Shown here piece by piece: positions 17,901 to 32,700 of a stretch of 64,000 bases of DNA (positions are counted from its first letter, which is position 1; each line of letters starts with the position of its first letter). A program made the translations under genes and the position numbers. The stretch comes from Lithodes maja. Taxonomy: Eukaryota > Arthropoda > Malacostraca > Decapoda > Lithodidae. The notes under the pieces are model-generated. The model did not search any database. It was not told the DNA's origin and was given only the letters and a program-made list of their open reading frames with translations. The stretch covers positions 95,909-159,908 of the forward strand of contig JBAKBP010003134.1 of the NCBI GenBank assembly GCA_037953745.1, in the 5' to 3' direction.

Positions 17901-19780
17901 AAATAATAATTTCTCAAAAACTATTTTCTGAGATTGGACACTAAAGTGAATTGGTCTTGTATGGTGGAGACATAAAACGGGATTTAGAGCCAATATAACT
18001 GGGCTATCTACACGAGAGGTAGACATATAATAGAGCTAAAATCACCCTAAAAACTAGGCTAATTAACATTGAATTGACAAAATAATATTTTCTCAAAAAC
18101 TATTTTCTGAGATTGGACACTAAAGTGAATTGGTCTTGTATGGTGAAGACACAAAACGGGATTTAGAGCCAATATAACTGGGCTATCTACACGAGAGGTA
18201 GACATATAATAGAGCTAAAATCACCCTAAAAACTAGGCTAATTAACATTGAATTGACAAAATAATATTTTCTCAAAAACTATTTTCTGAGATTGGACACT
18301 AAAGTGAATTGGACTTGTATGGTGGAGACACAAAACGGGATTTAGAGCCAATATAACTGGGCTATCTACACGAGAGGTAGACATATAATAGAGCTAAAAT
18401 CACCCTAAAAACTAAGATAATTAACATTGAATTGACAAAATAATATTTTCTCAAAAACTATTTTCTGAGATTGGACACTAAAGTGAATTGGTCTTGTATG
18501 GTGGAGACATAAAACGGGATTTAGAGCCAATATAACTGGGCTATCTACACGAGAGGTAGACATATAATAGAGCTAAAATCACCCTAAAAACTAGGTTATT
18601 AACATTGAATTGACAAAATAATAATTTCTCAAAAACTATTTTCTGAGATTGGACACTAAAGTGAATTGGTCTTGTATGGTGGAGACACAAAACGGGATTT
18701 AGAGCCAATATAACTGGGCTATCTACACGAGAGGTAGACATATAATAGAGCTAAAATCACCCTAAAAACTAAGATAATTAACATTGAATTGACAAAATAA
18801 TAATTTCTCAAAAACGATTTTCTGAGATTGGACACTAAAGTGAATTGGTCTTGTATGGTGGAGACACAAAACGGGATTTAGAGCCAATATAACTGGGCTA
18901 TCTACACGAGAGGTAGACATATAATAGAGCTAAAATCACCCTAAAAACTAAGATAATTAACATTGAATTGACAAAATAATAATTTCTCAAAAACTATTTT
19001 CTGAGATTGGACACTAAAGTGAATTGGTCTTGTATGGTGGAGACACAAAACGGGATTTAGAGCCAATATAACTGGGCTATCTACACGAGAGGTAGACATA
19101 TAATACAGCTAAAATCACCCTAAAAACTAAGATAATTTACATTGAATTGACAAAATAATAATTTCTCAAAAACTATTTTCTGAGATTGGACACTAAAGTG
19201 ATTTGGTCTTGTATGGTGGAGACACAAAACGGGATTTAGAGCCTCTATAACTGGGCTATCTACACGAGAGGTAGACATATAATAGAGCTAAAATCACCCT
19301 AAAAACTAAGATAATTAACATTGAATTGACAAAATAATAATTTCTCAAAAACTATTTTCTGAGATTGGACACTAAAGTGATTTGGTCTTGTATGGTGGAG
19401 ACACAAAACGGGATTAGAGCCTCTATAACTGGGCTATCTACACGAGAGGTAGACATATAATACAGCTAAAATCACCCTAAAAACTAAGATAATTAACATT
19501 GAATTGACAAAATAATAATTTCTCAAAAACTATTTTCTGAGATTGGACACTAAAGTGATTTGGTCTTGTATGGTGGAGACACAAAACGGGATTTAGAGCC
19601 TCTATAACTGGGCTATCTACACGAGAGGTAGACATATAATACAGCTAAAATCACCCTAAAAACTAAGATAATTAACATTGAATTGACAAAATAATAATTT
19701 CTCAAAAACTATTTTCTGAGATTGGACACTAAAGTGAATTGGTCTTGTATGGTGGAGACACAAAACGGGATTTAGAGCCT
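11980..19780 (+). repeat. Array zone with 179-bp monomers, copy 1 of an ordered variant series
   Basis: The units are of the short TCTACACGAG type. Along the zone the variants change in order: AAGAT with CCAATATAACTAGG (12.7-13.4 kb), CCAATATAACTGGG, AGGCT with CCAAT, two units with GCTAAACTCACCC (15007, 15186), CCTCT units, a GCTACCTACACGTAGAGC unit (15875), then units with AGACCTAAAATC (16959, 17317), and near 19.1-19.6 kb units with ATACAGCTAAAATC. The same series recurs between about 20.7 and 26.6 kb. Confidence 0.75.
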
Positions 19781-20159
19781 CTATAACTGGGCTATCTTCA
19801 TACACGAGAGGTAGACATATAATACAGCTAAAATCACCCTAAAAACTAAGATAATTAACATTGAATTGACAAAATAATAATTTCTCAAAAACGATTTTCT
19901 GAGATTGGACACTAAAGTGATTTGGTCTTGTATGGTGGAGACACAAAACGGGATTTAGAGCCTCTATAACTGGGCTATCTTAATACACGAGAGGTAGACA
20001 TATAATACAGCTAAAATCACCCTAAAAACTAAGATAATTAACATTGAATTGACAAAATAATAATTTCTCAAAAACGATTTTCTGAGATTGGACACTAAAG
20101 TGAATTGGTCTTGTATGGTGGAGACACAAAACGGGATTTAGAGCCTCTATAACTGGGCT

Positions 20160-20200
20160 ATCTACACGAGAGGTAGCTGGGCTATCTTAATACAAGAGAG
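20160..20200 (+). repeat. Irregular junction with doubled GAGAGGTAG segment
   Basis: A unit ending CTACACGAGAGGTAG jumps back to CTGGGCTATCTTAATACAAG and passes GAGAGGTAG a second time, duplicating about 35 bp with the two alternative length types side by side. It marks a recombination point between short-type and long-type monomers. Confidence 0.7.
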
Positions 20201-20699
20201 GTAGACACATAATAGAGCTAAAATCACCCTAAAAACTAAGATAATTAACATTGAATTGACACAATAATAATTTCTCAAAAACTATTTTCTGAGATTGGAC
20301 ACTAAAGTGAATTGGTCTTGAATGGTGGAGACACAAAACGGGATTTAGAGCCTCTATAACTGGGCTATCTTAATACAAGAGAGGTAGACACATAATAGAG
20401 CTAAAATCACCCTAAAAACTAGGCTAATTAACATTGAATTGACAAAATAATATTTTCTCAAAAACTATTTTCTGAGATTGGACACTAAAGTGAATTGGTC
20501 TTGTATGGTGGAGACACAAAACGGGATTTAGAGCCTCTATAACTGGGCTATCTTAATACAAGAGAGGTAGACACATAATAGAGCTAAAATCACCCTAAAA
20601 ACTAGGCTAATTAACATTGAATTGACAAAATAATAATTTCTCAAAAACTATTTTCTGAGATTGGACACTAAAGTGAATTGGTCTTGTATGGTGGAGACA

Positions 20700-23600
20700 C
20701 AAAACGGGATTTAGAGCCAATATAACTAGGCTATCTACACGAGAGGTAGACATATAATAGAGCTAAAATCACCCTAAAAACTAAGATAATTAACATTGAA
20801 TTGACAAAATAATAATTTCTCAAAAACTATTTTCTGAGATTGGACGCTAAAGTGAATTGGTCTTGTATGGTGGAGACACAAAACGGGATTTAGAGCCTCT
20901 ATAACTGGGCTATCTTAATACAAGAGAGGTAGACACATAATAGAGCTAAAATCACCCTAAAAACTAGGCTAATTAACATTGAATTGACAAAATAATATTT
21001 TCTCAAAAACTATTTTCTGAGATTGGACACTAAAGTGAATTGGTCTTGTATGGTGGAGACACAAAACGGGATTTAGAGCCTCTATAACTGGGCTATCTTA
21101 ATACAAGAGAGGTAGACACATAATAGAGCTAAAATCACCCTAAAAACTAGGCTAATTAACATTGAATTGACAAAATAATAATTTCTCAAAAACTATTTTC
21201 TGAGATTGGACACTAAAGTGAATTGGTCTTGTATGGTGGAGACACAAAACGGGATTTAGAGCCAATATAACTAGGCTATCTACACGAGAGGTAGACATAT
21301 AATAGAGCTAAAATCACCCTAAAAACTAAGATAATTAACATTGAATTGACAAAATAATAATTTCTCAAAAACTATTTTCTGAGATTGGACGCTAAAGTGA
21401 ATTGGTCTTGTATGGTGGAGACACAAAACGGGATTTAGAGCCAATATAACTAGGCTATCTACACGAGAGGTAGACATATAATAGAGCTAAAATCACCCTA
21501 AAAACTAAGATAATTAACATTGAATTGACAAAATAATAATTTCTCAAAAACTATTTTCTGAGATTGGACACTAAAGTGAATTGGTCTTGTATGGTGGAGA
21601 CACAAAACGGGATTTAGAGCCAATATAACTAGGCTATCTACACGAGAGGTAGACATATAATAGAGCTAAAATCACCCTAAAAACTAAGATAATTAACATT
21701 GAATTGACAAAATAATAATTTCTCAAAAACTATTTTCTGAGATTGGACACTAAAGTGAATTGGTCTTGTATGGTGGAGACACAAAACGGGATTTAGAGCC
21801 AATATAACTAGGCTATCTACACGAGAGGTAGACATATAATAGAGCTAAAATCACCCTAAAAACTAAGATAATTAACATTGAATTGACAAAATAATAATTT
21901 CTCAAAAACTATTTTCTGAGATTGGACACTAAAGTGAATTGGTCTTGTATGGTGGAGACACAAAACGGGATTTAGAGCCAATATAACTAGGCTATCTACA
22001 CGAGAGGTAGACATATAATAGAGCTAAAATCACCCTAAAAACTAAGATAATTAACATTGAATTGACAAAATAATAATTTCTCAAAAACTATTTTCTGAGA
22101 TTGGACACTAAAGTGAATTGGTCTTGTATGGTGGAGACACAAAACGGGATTTAGAGCCAATATAACTGGGCTATCTACACGAGAGGTAGACATATAATAG
22201 AGCTAAAATCACCCTAAAAACTAAGATAATTAACATTGAATTGACAAAATAATAATTTCTCAAAAACTATTTTCTGAGATTGGACACTAAAGTGAATTGG
22301 TCTTGTATGGTGGAGACACAAAACGGGATTTAGAGCCAATATAACTGGGCTATCTACACGAGAGGTAGACATATAATAGAGCTAAAATCACCCTAAAAAC
22401 TAAGATAATTAACATTGAATTGACAAAATAATAATTTCTCAAAAACTATTTTCTGAGATTGGACACTAAAGTGAATTGGTCTTGTATGGTGGAGACACAA
22501 AACGGGATTTAGAGCCAATATAACTGGGCTATCTACACGAGAGGTAGACATATAATAGAGCTAAAATCACCCTAAAAACTAGGCTAATTAACATTGAATT
22601 GACAAAATAATAATTTCTCAAAAACTATTTTCTGAGATTGGACACTAAAGTGAATTGGTCTTGTATGGTGGAGACACAAAACGGGATTTAGAGCCAATAT
22701 AACTGGGCTATCTACACGAGAGGTAGACATATAATAGAGCTAAAATCACCCTAAAAACTAGGCTAATTAACATTGAATTGACAAAATAATAATTTCTCAA
22801 AAACTATTTTCTGAGATTGGACACTAAAGTGAATTGGTCTTGTATGGTGGAGACACAAAACGGGATTTAGAGCCAATATAACTGGGCTATCTACACGAGA
22901 GGTAGACATATAATAGAGCTAAAATCACCCTAAAAACTAGGCTAATTAACATTGAATTGACAAAATAATAATTTCTCAAAAACTATTTTCTGAGATTGGA
23001 CACTAAAGTGAATTGGTCTTGTATGGTGGAGACACAAAACGGGATTTAGAGCCAATATAACTGGGCTATCTACACGAGAGGTAGACATATAATAGAGCTA
23101 AAATCACCCTAAAAACTAGGCTAATTAACATTGAATTGACAAAATAATAATTTCTCAAAAACTATTTTCTGAGATTGGACACTAAAGTGAATTGGTCTTG
23201 TATGGTGGAGACACAAAACGGGATTTAGAGCCAATATAACTGGGCTATCTACACGAGAGGTAGACATATAATAGAGCTAAAATCACCCTAAAAACTAGGC
23301 TAATTAACATTGAATTGACAAAATAATAATTTCTCAAAAACTATTTTCTGAGATTGGACACTAAAGTGAATTGGTCTTGTATGGTGGAGACACAAAACGG
23401 GATTTAGAGCCAATATAACTGGGCTATCTACACGAGAGGTAGACATATAATAGAGCTAAAATCACCCTAAAAACTAGGCTAATTAACATTGAATTGACAA
23501 AATAATAATGTCTCAAAAACTATTTTCTGAGATTGGACACTAAAGTGAATTGGTCTTGTATGGTGGAGACACAAAACGGGATTTAGAGCCAATATAACTG

Positions 23601-26600
23601 GGCTATCTACACGAGAGGTAGACATATAATAGAGCTAAACTCACCCTAAAAACTAGGCTAATTAACATTGAATTGACAAAATAATAATTTCTCAAAAACT
23701 ATTTTCTGAGATTGGACACTAAAGTGAATTGGTCTTGTATGGTGGAGACACAAAACGGGATTTAGAGCCAATATAACTGGGCTATCTACACGAGAGGTAG
23801 ACATATAATAGAGCTAAACTCACCCTAAAAACTAGGCTAATTAACATTGAATTGACAAAATAATAATTTTTCAAAAACTATTTTCTGAGATTGGACACTA
23901 AAGTGAATTGGTCTTGTATGGTGGAGACACAAAACGGGATTTAGAGCCTCTATAACTGGGCTATCTACACGAGAGGTAGACATATAATAGAGCTAAAATC
24001 ACCCTAAAAACTAAGATAATTAACATTGAATTGACAAAATAATAATTTCTCAAAAACTATTTTCTGAGATTGGACACTAAAGTGAATTGGTCTTGTATGG
24101 TGGAGACACAAAACGGGATTTAGAGCCTCTATAACTGGGCTACCTACACGAGAGGTAGACATATAATAGAGCTAAAATCACCCTAAAAACTAAGATAATT
24201 AACATTGAATTGACAAAATAATATTTTCTCAAAAACTATTTTCTGAGATTGGACACTAAAGTGAATTGGTCTTGTATGGTGGAGACATAAAACGGGATTT
24301 AGAGCCTCTATAACTGGGCTACCTACACGTAGAGCTAAAATCACCCTAAAAACTAGGCTAATTAACATTGAATTGACAAAATAATATTTTCTCAAAAACT
24401 ATTTTCTGAGATTGGATACTAAAGTGAATTGGTCTTGTATGGTGGAGACATAAAACGGGATTTAGAGCCTCTATAACTGGGCTATCTACACGAGGGTAGA
24501 CATATAATAGACATATAAAAGAGCTAAAATCACCCTAAAAACTAGGCTAATTAACATTGAATTGACAAAATAATATTTTCTCAAAAACTATTTTCTGAGA
24601 TTGGACACTAAAGTGAATTGGTCTTGTATGGTGGAGACATAAAACGGGATTTAGAGCCTCTATAACTGGATACTCATAGAAACTATTTTCTGAGATTGGA
24701 CACTAAAGTGAATTGGTCTTGTATGGTGGAGACATAAAACGGGATTTAGAGCCTCTATAACTGCTGAGATTGGACACTAAAGTGAATTGGTCTTGTATGG
24801 TGGAGACATAAAACGGGATTTAGAGCCTCTATAACTGGGCTATCTACACGAGAGGTAGACATATAATAGAGCTAAAATCACCCTAAAAACTAGGCTAATT
24901 AACATTGAATTGACAAAATAATATTTTCTCAAAAACTATTTTCTGAGATTGGACACTAAAGTGAATTGGTCTTGTATGGTGGAGACATAAAACGGGATTT
25001 AGAGCCTCTATAACTGGGCTATCTACACGAGAGGTAGACATATAATAGAGCTAAAATCACCCTAAAAACTAGGCTAATTAACATTGAATTGACAAAATAA
25101 TATTTTCTCAAAAACTATTTTCTGAGATTGGACACTAAAGTGAATTGGTCTTGTATGGTGGAGACATAAAATGGGATTTAGAGCCTCTATAACTGGGCTA
25201 TCTACACGAGAGGTAGACATATAATAGACCTAAAATCACCCTAAAAACTAGGCTAATTAACATTGAATTGACAAAATAATAATTTCTCAAAAACTATTTT
25301 CTGAGATTGGACACTAAAGTGAATTGGTCTTGTATGGTGGAGACATAAAACGGGATTTAGAGCCTCTATAACTGGGCTATCTACACGAGAGGTAGACATA
25401 TAATAGAGCTAAAATCACCCTAAAAACTAGGCTAATTAACATTGAATTGACAAAATAATATTTTCTCAAAAACTATTTTCTGAGATTGGACACTAAAGTG
25501 AATTGGTCTTGTATGGTGGAGACATAAAACGGGATTTAGAGCCTCTATAACTGGGCTATCTACACGAGAGGTAGACATATAATAGACCTAAAATCACTCT
25601 AAAAACTAGGCTAATTAACATTGAATTGACAAAATAATAATTTCTCAAAAACTATTTTCTGAGATTGGACACTAAAGTGAATTGGTCTTGTATGGTGGAG
25701 ACATAAAACGGGATTTAGAGCCTCTATAACTGGGCTATCTACACGAGAGGTAGACATATAATAGAGCTAAAATCACCCTAAAAACTAGGCTAATTAACAT
25801 TGAATTGACAAAATAATAATTTCTCAAAAACTATTTTCTGAGATTGGACACTAAAGTGAATTGGTCTTGTATGGTGGAGACATAAAACGGGATTTAGAGC
25901 CTCTATAACTGGGCTATCTACACGAGAGGTAGACATATAATAGAGCTAAAATCACCCTAAAAACTAGGCTAATTAACATTGAATTGACAAAATAATAATT
26001 TCTCAAAAACTATTTTCTGAGATTGGACACTAAAGTGAATTGGTCTTGTATGGTGGAGACACAAAACGGGATTTAGAGCCAATATAACTGGGCTATCTAC
26101 ACGAGAGGTAGACATATAATAGAGCTAAAATAAACCCTAAAAACTAAGATAATTAACATTGAATTGACAAAATAATAATTTCTCAAAAACTATTTTCTGA
26201 GATTGGACACTAAAGTGAATTGGTCTTGTATGGTGGAGACACAAAACGGGATTTAGAGCCAATATAACTGGGCTATCTACACGAGAGGTAGACATATAAT
26301 AGAGCTAAAATCACCCTAAAAACTAAGATAATTAACATTGAATTGACAAAATAATAATTTCTCAAAAACTATTTTCTGAGATTGGACACTAAAGTGAATT
26401 GGTCTTGTATGGTGGAGACACAAAACGGGATTTAGAGCCAATATAACTGGGCTATCTACACGAGAGGTAGACATATAATACAGCTAAAATCACCCTAAAA
26501 ACTAAGATAATTAACATTGAATTGACAAAATAATAATTTCTCAAAAACTATTTTCTGAGATTGGACACTAAAGTGATTTGGTCTTGTATGGTGGAGACAC
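20700..26600 (+). repeat. Array zone: second copy of the ordered 179-bp variant series
   Basis: The variant order of the 12-19.7 kb zone repeats. The GCTACCTACACGTAGAGC unit recurs at 24321, which is 8,446 bp from 15875, and the preceding GCTACCTACACGAG unit recurs at the same spacing (15696, 24142). The AGACCTAAAATC units recur at 8,268 bp (16959 and 17317 against 25227 and 25585). The small spacing differences are near one monomer, as expected for unit gain or loss after a multi-kilobase duplication. Confidence 0.75.
24490..24840 (+). repeat. Rearranged patch with partial monomers
   Basis: A doubled ATAATAGACATATAAAAGAG segment appears at about 24500-24525. At 24668-24682 CTATAACTGG is followed by ATACTCATAG and then mid-monomer AACTATTTTCTGAG. 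At 24762 CTATAACTG runs straight into CTGAGATTGG. The last two leave half-monomers of about 100 bp. The corresponding place in the left copy (from 15.9 kb) is regular, so the rearrangement followed the duplication. Confidence 0.75.
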
Positions 26601-26799
26601 AAAACGGGATTTAGAGCCTCTATAACTGGGCTATCTACACGAGAGGTAGACATATAATAGAGCTAAAATCACCCTAAAAACTAAGATAATTAACATTGAA
26701 TTGACAAAATAATATTTTCTCAAAAACTATTTTCTGAGATTGGACACTAAAGTGAATTGGTCTTGTATGGTGGAGACACAAAACGGGATTTAGAGCCTC

Positions 26800-29700
26800 T
26801 ATAACTGGGCTATCTACATACACGAGAGGTAGACACATAATAGAGCTAAAATTACCCTAAAAACTAGGCTAATTAACATTGAATTGATAAAATAATATTT
26901 TCTCAAAAACTATTTTCTGAGATTGGACACTAAAGTGAATTGGTCTTGTATGGTGGAGACATAAAAACGGGATTTAGAGCCCCTATAACTGGGCTATCTT
27001 AATACATGAGAGGTAGACACATAATAGAGCTAAAATCACCCTAAAAACTAAGATAATTAACATTGAATTGACAAAATAATAATTTCTCAAAAACTATTTT
27101 CTGAGATTGGACACTAAAGTGAATTGGTCTTGTATGGTGGAGACATAAAAACGGGATTTAGAGCCCCTATAACTGGGCTATCTTAATACACGAGAGGTAG
27201 ACACATAATAGAGCTAAAATCACCCTAAAAACTAAGATAATTAACATTGAATTGACAAAATAATAATTTTTCAAAAACTATTTTCTGAGATTGGACACTA
27301 AAGTGAATTGGTCTTGTATGGTGGAGACATAAAAACGGGATTTAGAGCCCCTATAACTGGGCTATCTTAATACACGAGAGGTAGACATATAATAGAGCTA
27401 AAATCACCCTAAAAACTAAGATAATTAACATTGAATTGACAAAATAATATTTTCTCAAAAACTATTTTCTGAGATTGGACACTAAAGTGAATTGGTCTTG
27501 TATGGTGGAGACATAAAAACGGGATTTAGAGCCTCTATAACTGGGCTATCTTAATACACGAGAGGTAGACACATAATAGAGCTAAAATCATCCTAAAAAC
27601 TAGGCTAATTAACATTGAATTGACAAAATAATATTTTCTCAAAAACTATTTTCTGAGATTGGACACTAAAGTGAATTGGTCTTGTATGGTGGAGACATAA
27701 AAACGGGATTTAGAGCTAAAATCACCCTAAAAACTAAGATAATTAACATTGAATTGACAAAATAATAATTTGGGATTTAGAGCCTCTATAACTGGGCTAT
27801 CTTAATACATGAGAGGTAGACATATAATAGAGCTAAATTCACCCTAAAAACTAAGATAATTAACATTGAATTGACAAAATAATATTTTTTCAAAAACTAT
27901 TTTCTGAGATTGGACACTAAAGTGAATTGGTCTTGTATGGTGGAGACATAAAAACGGGATTTAGAGCCCCTATAACTGGGCTATCTTAATACACGAGAGG
28001 TAGACATATAATAGAGCTAAAATCACCCTAAAAACTAAGATAATTAACATTGAATTGACAAAATAATATTTTCTCAAAAACTATTTTCTGAGATTGGACA
28101 CTAAAGTGAATTGGTCTTGTATGGTGGAGACATAAAAACGGGATTTAGAGCCCCTATAACTGGGCTATCTTAATACACGAGAGGTAGACATATAATAGAG
28201 CTAAAATCACCCTAAAAACTAAGATAATTAACATTGAATTGACAAAATAATATTTTCTCAAAAACTATTTTCTGAGATTGGACACTAAAGTGAATTGGTC
28301 TTGTATGGTGGAGACATAAAAACGGGATTTAGAGCTAAAATCACCCTAAAAACTAAGATAATTAACATTGAATTGACAAAATAATAATTTGGGATTTAGA
28401 GCCTCTATAACTGGGCTATCTTAATACATGAGAGGTAGACATATAATAGAGCTAAAATCACCCTAAAAACTAAGATAATTAACATTGAATTGACAAAATA
28501 ATATTTTCTCAAAAACTATTTTCTGAGATTGGACACTAAAGTGAATTGGTCTTGTATGGTGGAGACACAAAACGGGATTTAGAGCCTCTATAACTGGGCT
28601 ATCTTAATACACGAGAGGTAGACATATAATAGAGCTAAAATCACCCTAAAAACTAAGATAATTAACATTGAATTGACAAAATAATATTTTCTCAAAAACT
28701 AGTTTCTGAGATTGGACACTAAAGTGAATTGGTCTTGTATGGTGGAGACATAAAAATGGGATTTAGAGCCTCTATATCTGGGCTATCTTAATACAAGAGA
28801 GGTAGACACATAATAGAGCTAAAATCACCCTAAAAACTAGGCTAATTAACATTGAATTGACAAAATAATATTTTCTCAAAAACTATTTTCTGAGATTGGA
28901 CACTAAAGTGAATTGGTCTTGTATGGTGGAGACATAAAACGGGACTTAGAGCCTCTATAACTGGGCTATCTTAATACATGAGAGGTAGACACATAATAGA
29001 GCTAAAATCACCCTAAAAACTAGGCTAATTAACATTGAATTGACAAAATAATATTTTCTCAAAAACTATTTTCTGAGATTGGACACTAAAGTGAATTGGT
29101 CTTGTATGGTGGAGACATAAAAACGGGATTTAGAGCCTCTATAACTGGGCTATCTTAATTCAAGAGAGGTAGACACATAATAGAGCTAAAATCACCCTAA
29201 AAACTAGGCTAATTAACATTGAATTGACAAAATAATATTTTCTCAAAAACTATTTTCTGAGATTGGACACTAAAGTGAATTGGTCTTGTATGGTGGAGAC
29301 ATAAAACGGGACTTAGAGCCTCTATAACTGGGCTATCTTAATACACGAGAGGTAGACACATAATAGAGCTAAAATCACCCTAAAAACTAAGATAATTAAC
29401 ATTGAATTGACAAAATAATATTTTCTCAAAAACTATTTTCTGAGATTGGACACTAAAGTGAATTGGTCTTGTATGGTGGAGACATAAAAACGGGATTTAG
29501 AGCCCCTATAACTGGGCTATCTTAATACACGAGAGGTAGACATATAATAGAGCTAAAATCACCCTAAAAACTAATATAATTAACATTGAATTGACAAAAT
29601 AATATTTTCTCAAAAACTATTTTCTGAGATTGGACACTAAAGTGAATTGGTCTTGTATGGTGGAGACATAAAAACGGGATTTAGAGCCCCTATAACTGGG

Positions 29701-32700
29701 CTATCTTAATACACGAGAGGTAGACATATAATAGAGCTAAAATCACCCTAAAAACTAAGATAATTAACATTGAATTGACAAAATAATATTTTCTCAAAAA
29801 CTATTTTCTGATATTGGACACTAAAGTGAATTGGTCTTGTATGGTGGAGACATAAAACGGGATTTAGAGCCTCTATAACTGGGCTATCTCAATACATGAG
29901 AGGTAGACACATAATAGAGCTAAAATCACCCTAAAAACTAAGATAATTAACATTGAATTGACAAAATAATATTTTCTCAAAAACTATTTTCTGAGATTGG
30001 ACACTAAAGTGAATTGGTCTTGTATGGTGGAGACATAAAACGGGATTTAGAGCCTCTATAACTGGGCTATCTTAATACATGAGAGGTAGACACATAATAG
30101 AGCTAAAATCACCCTAAAAACTAGGCTAATTAACATTGAATTGACAAAATAATATTTTCTCAAAAACTATTTTCTGAGATTGGACACTAAAGTGAATTGG
30201 TCTTGTATGGTGGAGACATAAAACGGGATTTAGAGCCTCTATAACTGGGCTATCTTAATACATGAGAGGTAGACATATAATAGAGCTAAAATCACCCTAA
30301 AAACTAAGATAATTAACATTGAATTGACAAAATAATATTTTCTCAAAAACTATTTTCTGAGATTGGACACTAAAGTGAATTGGTCTTGTATGGTGGAGAC
30401 ATAAAAACGGGATTTAGAGCCCCTATAACTGGGCTATCTTAATACACGAGAGGTAGACATATAATAGAGCTAAAATCACCCTAAAAACTAAGATAATTAA
30501 CATTGAATTGACAAAATAATATTTTCTCAAAAACTATTTTCTGAGATTGGACACTAAAGTGAATTGGTCTTGTATGGTGGAGACATAAAAACGGGATTTA
30601 GAGCTAAAATCACCCTAAAAACTAAGATAATTAACATTGAATTGACAAAATAATAATTTGGGATTTAGAGCCTCTATAACTGGGCTATCTTAATACATGA
30701 GAGGTAGACATATAATAGAGCTAAAATCACCCTAAAAACTAAGATAATTAACATTGAATTGACAAAATAATATTTTTTCAAAAACTATTTTCTGAGATTG
30801 GACACTAAAGTGAATTGGTCTTGTATGGTGGAGACATAAAAACGGGATTTAGAGCCCCTATAACTGGGCTATCTTAATACACGAGAGGTAGACATATAAT
30901 AGAGCTAAAATCACCCTAAAAACTAAGATAATTAACATTGAATTGACAAAATAATATTTTCTCAAAAACTATTTTCTGAGATTGGACACTAAAGTGAATT
31001 GGTCTTGTATGGTGGAGACATAAAAACGGGATTTAGAGCCCCTATAACTGGGCTATCTTAATACACGAGAGGTAGACATATAATAGAGCTAAAATCACCC
31101 TAAAAACTAAGATAATTAACATTGAATTGACAAAATAATATTTTCTCAAAAACTATTTTCTGAGATTGGACACTAAAGTGAATTGGTCTTGTATGGTGGA
31201 GACATAAAAACGGGATTTAAAGCTAAAATCACCCTAAAAACTAAGATAATTAACATTGAAGTGACAAAATAATAATTTGGGATTTAGAGCCTCTATAACT
31301 GGGCTATCTTAATACATGAGAGGTAGACATATAATAGAGCTAAAATCACCCTAAAAACTAAGATAATTAACATTGAATTGACAAAATAATATTTTCTCAA
31401 AAACTATTTTCTGAGATTGGACACTAAAGTGAATTGGTCTTGTATGGTGGAGACACAAAACGGGATTTAGAGCCTCTATAACTGGGCTATCTTAATACAC
31501 GAGAGGTAGACATATAATAGAGCTAAAATCACCCTAAAAACTAAGATAATTAACATTGAATTGACAAAATAATATTTTCTCAAAAGCTAGTTTCTGAGAT
31601 TGGACACTAAAGTGAATTGGTCTTGTATGGTGGAGACATAAAAATGGGATTTAGAGCCTCTATATCTGGGCTATCTTAATACAAGAGAGGTAGACACATA
31701 ATAGAGCTAAAATCACCCTAAAAACTAGGCTAATTAACATTGAATTGACAAAATAATATTTTCTCAAAAACTATTTTCTGAGATTGGACACTAAAGTGAA
31801 TTGGTCTTGTATGGTGGAGACATAAAACGGGACTTAGAGCCTCTATAACTGGGCTATCTTAATACATGAGAGGTAGACACATAATAGAGCTAAAATCACC
31901 CTAAAAACTAGGCTAATTAACATTGAATTGACAAAATAATATTTTCTCAAAAACTATTTTCTGAGATTGGACACTAAAGTGAATTGGTCTTGTATGGTGG
32001 AGACATAAAAACGGGATTTAGAGCCTCTATAACTGGGCTATCTTAATTCAAGAGAGGTAGACACATAATAGAGCTAAAATCACCCTAAAAACTAGGCTAA
32101 TTAACATTGAATTGACAAAATAATATTTTCTCAAAAACTATTTTCTGAGATTGGACACTAAAGTGAATTGGTCTTGTATGGTGGAGACATAAAACGGGAC
32201 TTAGAGCCTCTATAACTGGGCTATCTTAATACACGAGAGGTAGACACATAATAGAGCTAAAATCACCCTAAAAACTAAGATAATTAACATTGAATTGACA
32301 AAATAATATTTTCTCAAAAACTATTTTCTGAGATTGGACACTAAAGTGAATTGGTCTTGTATGGTGGAGACATAAAAACGGGATTTAGAGCCCCTATAAC
32401 TGGGCTATCGTAATACACGAGAGGTAGACATATAATAGAGCTAAAATCACCCTAAAAACTAATATAATTAACATTGAATTGACAAAATAATATTTTCTCA
32501 AAAACTATTTTCTGAGATTGGACACTAAAGTGAATTGGTCTTGTATGGTGGAGACATAAAAACGGGATTTAGAGCCCCTATAACTGGGCTATCTTAATAC
32601 ACGAGAGGTAGACATATAATAGAGCTAAAATCACCCTAAAAACTAAGATAAGTAACATTGAATTGACAAAATAATATTTTCTCAAAAACTATTTTCTGAT

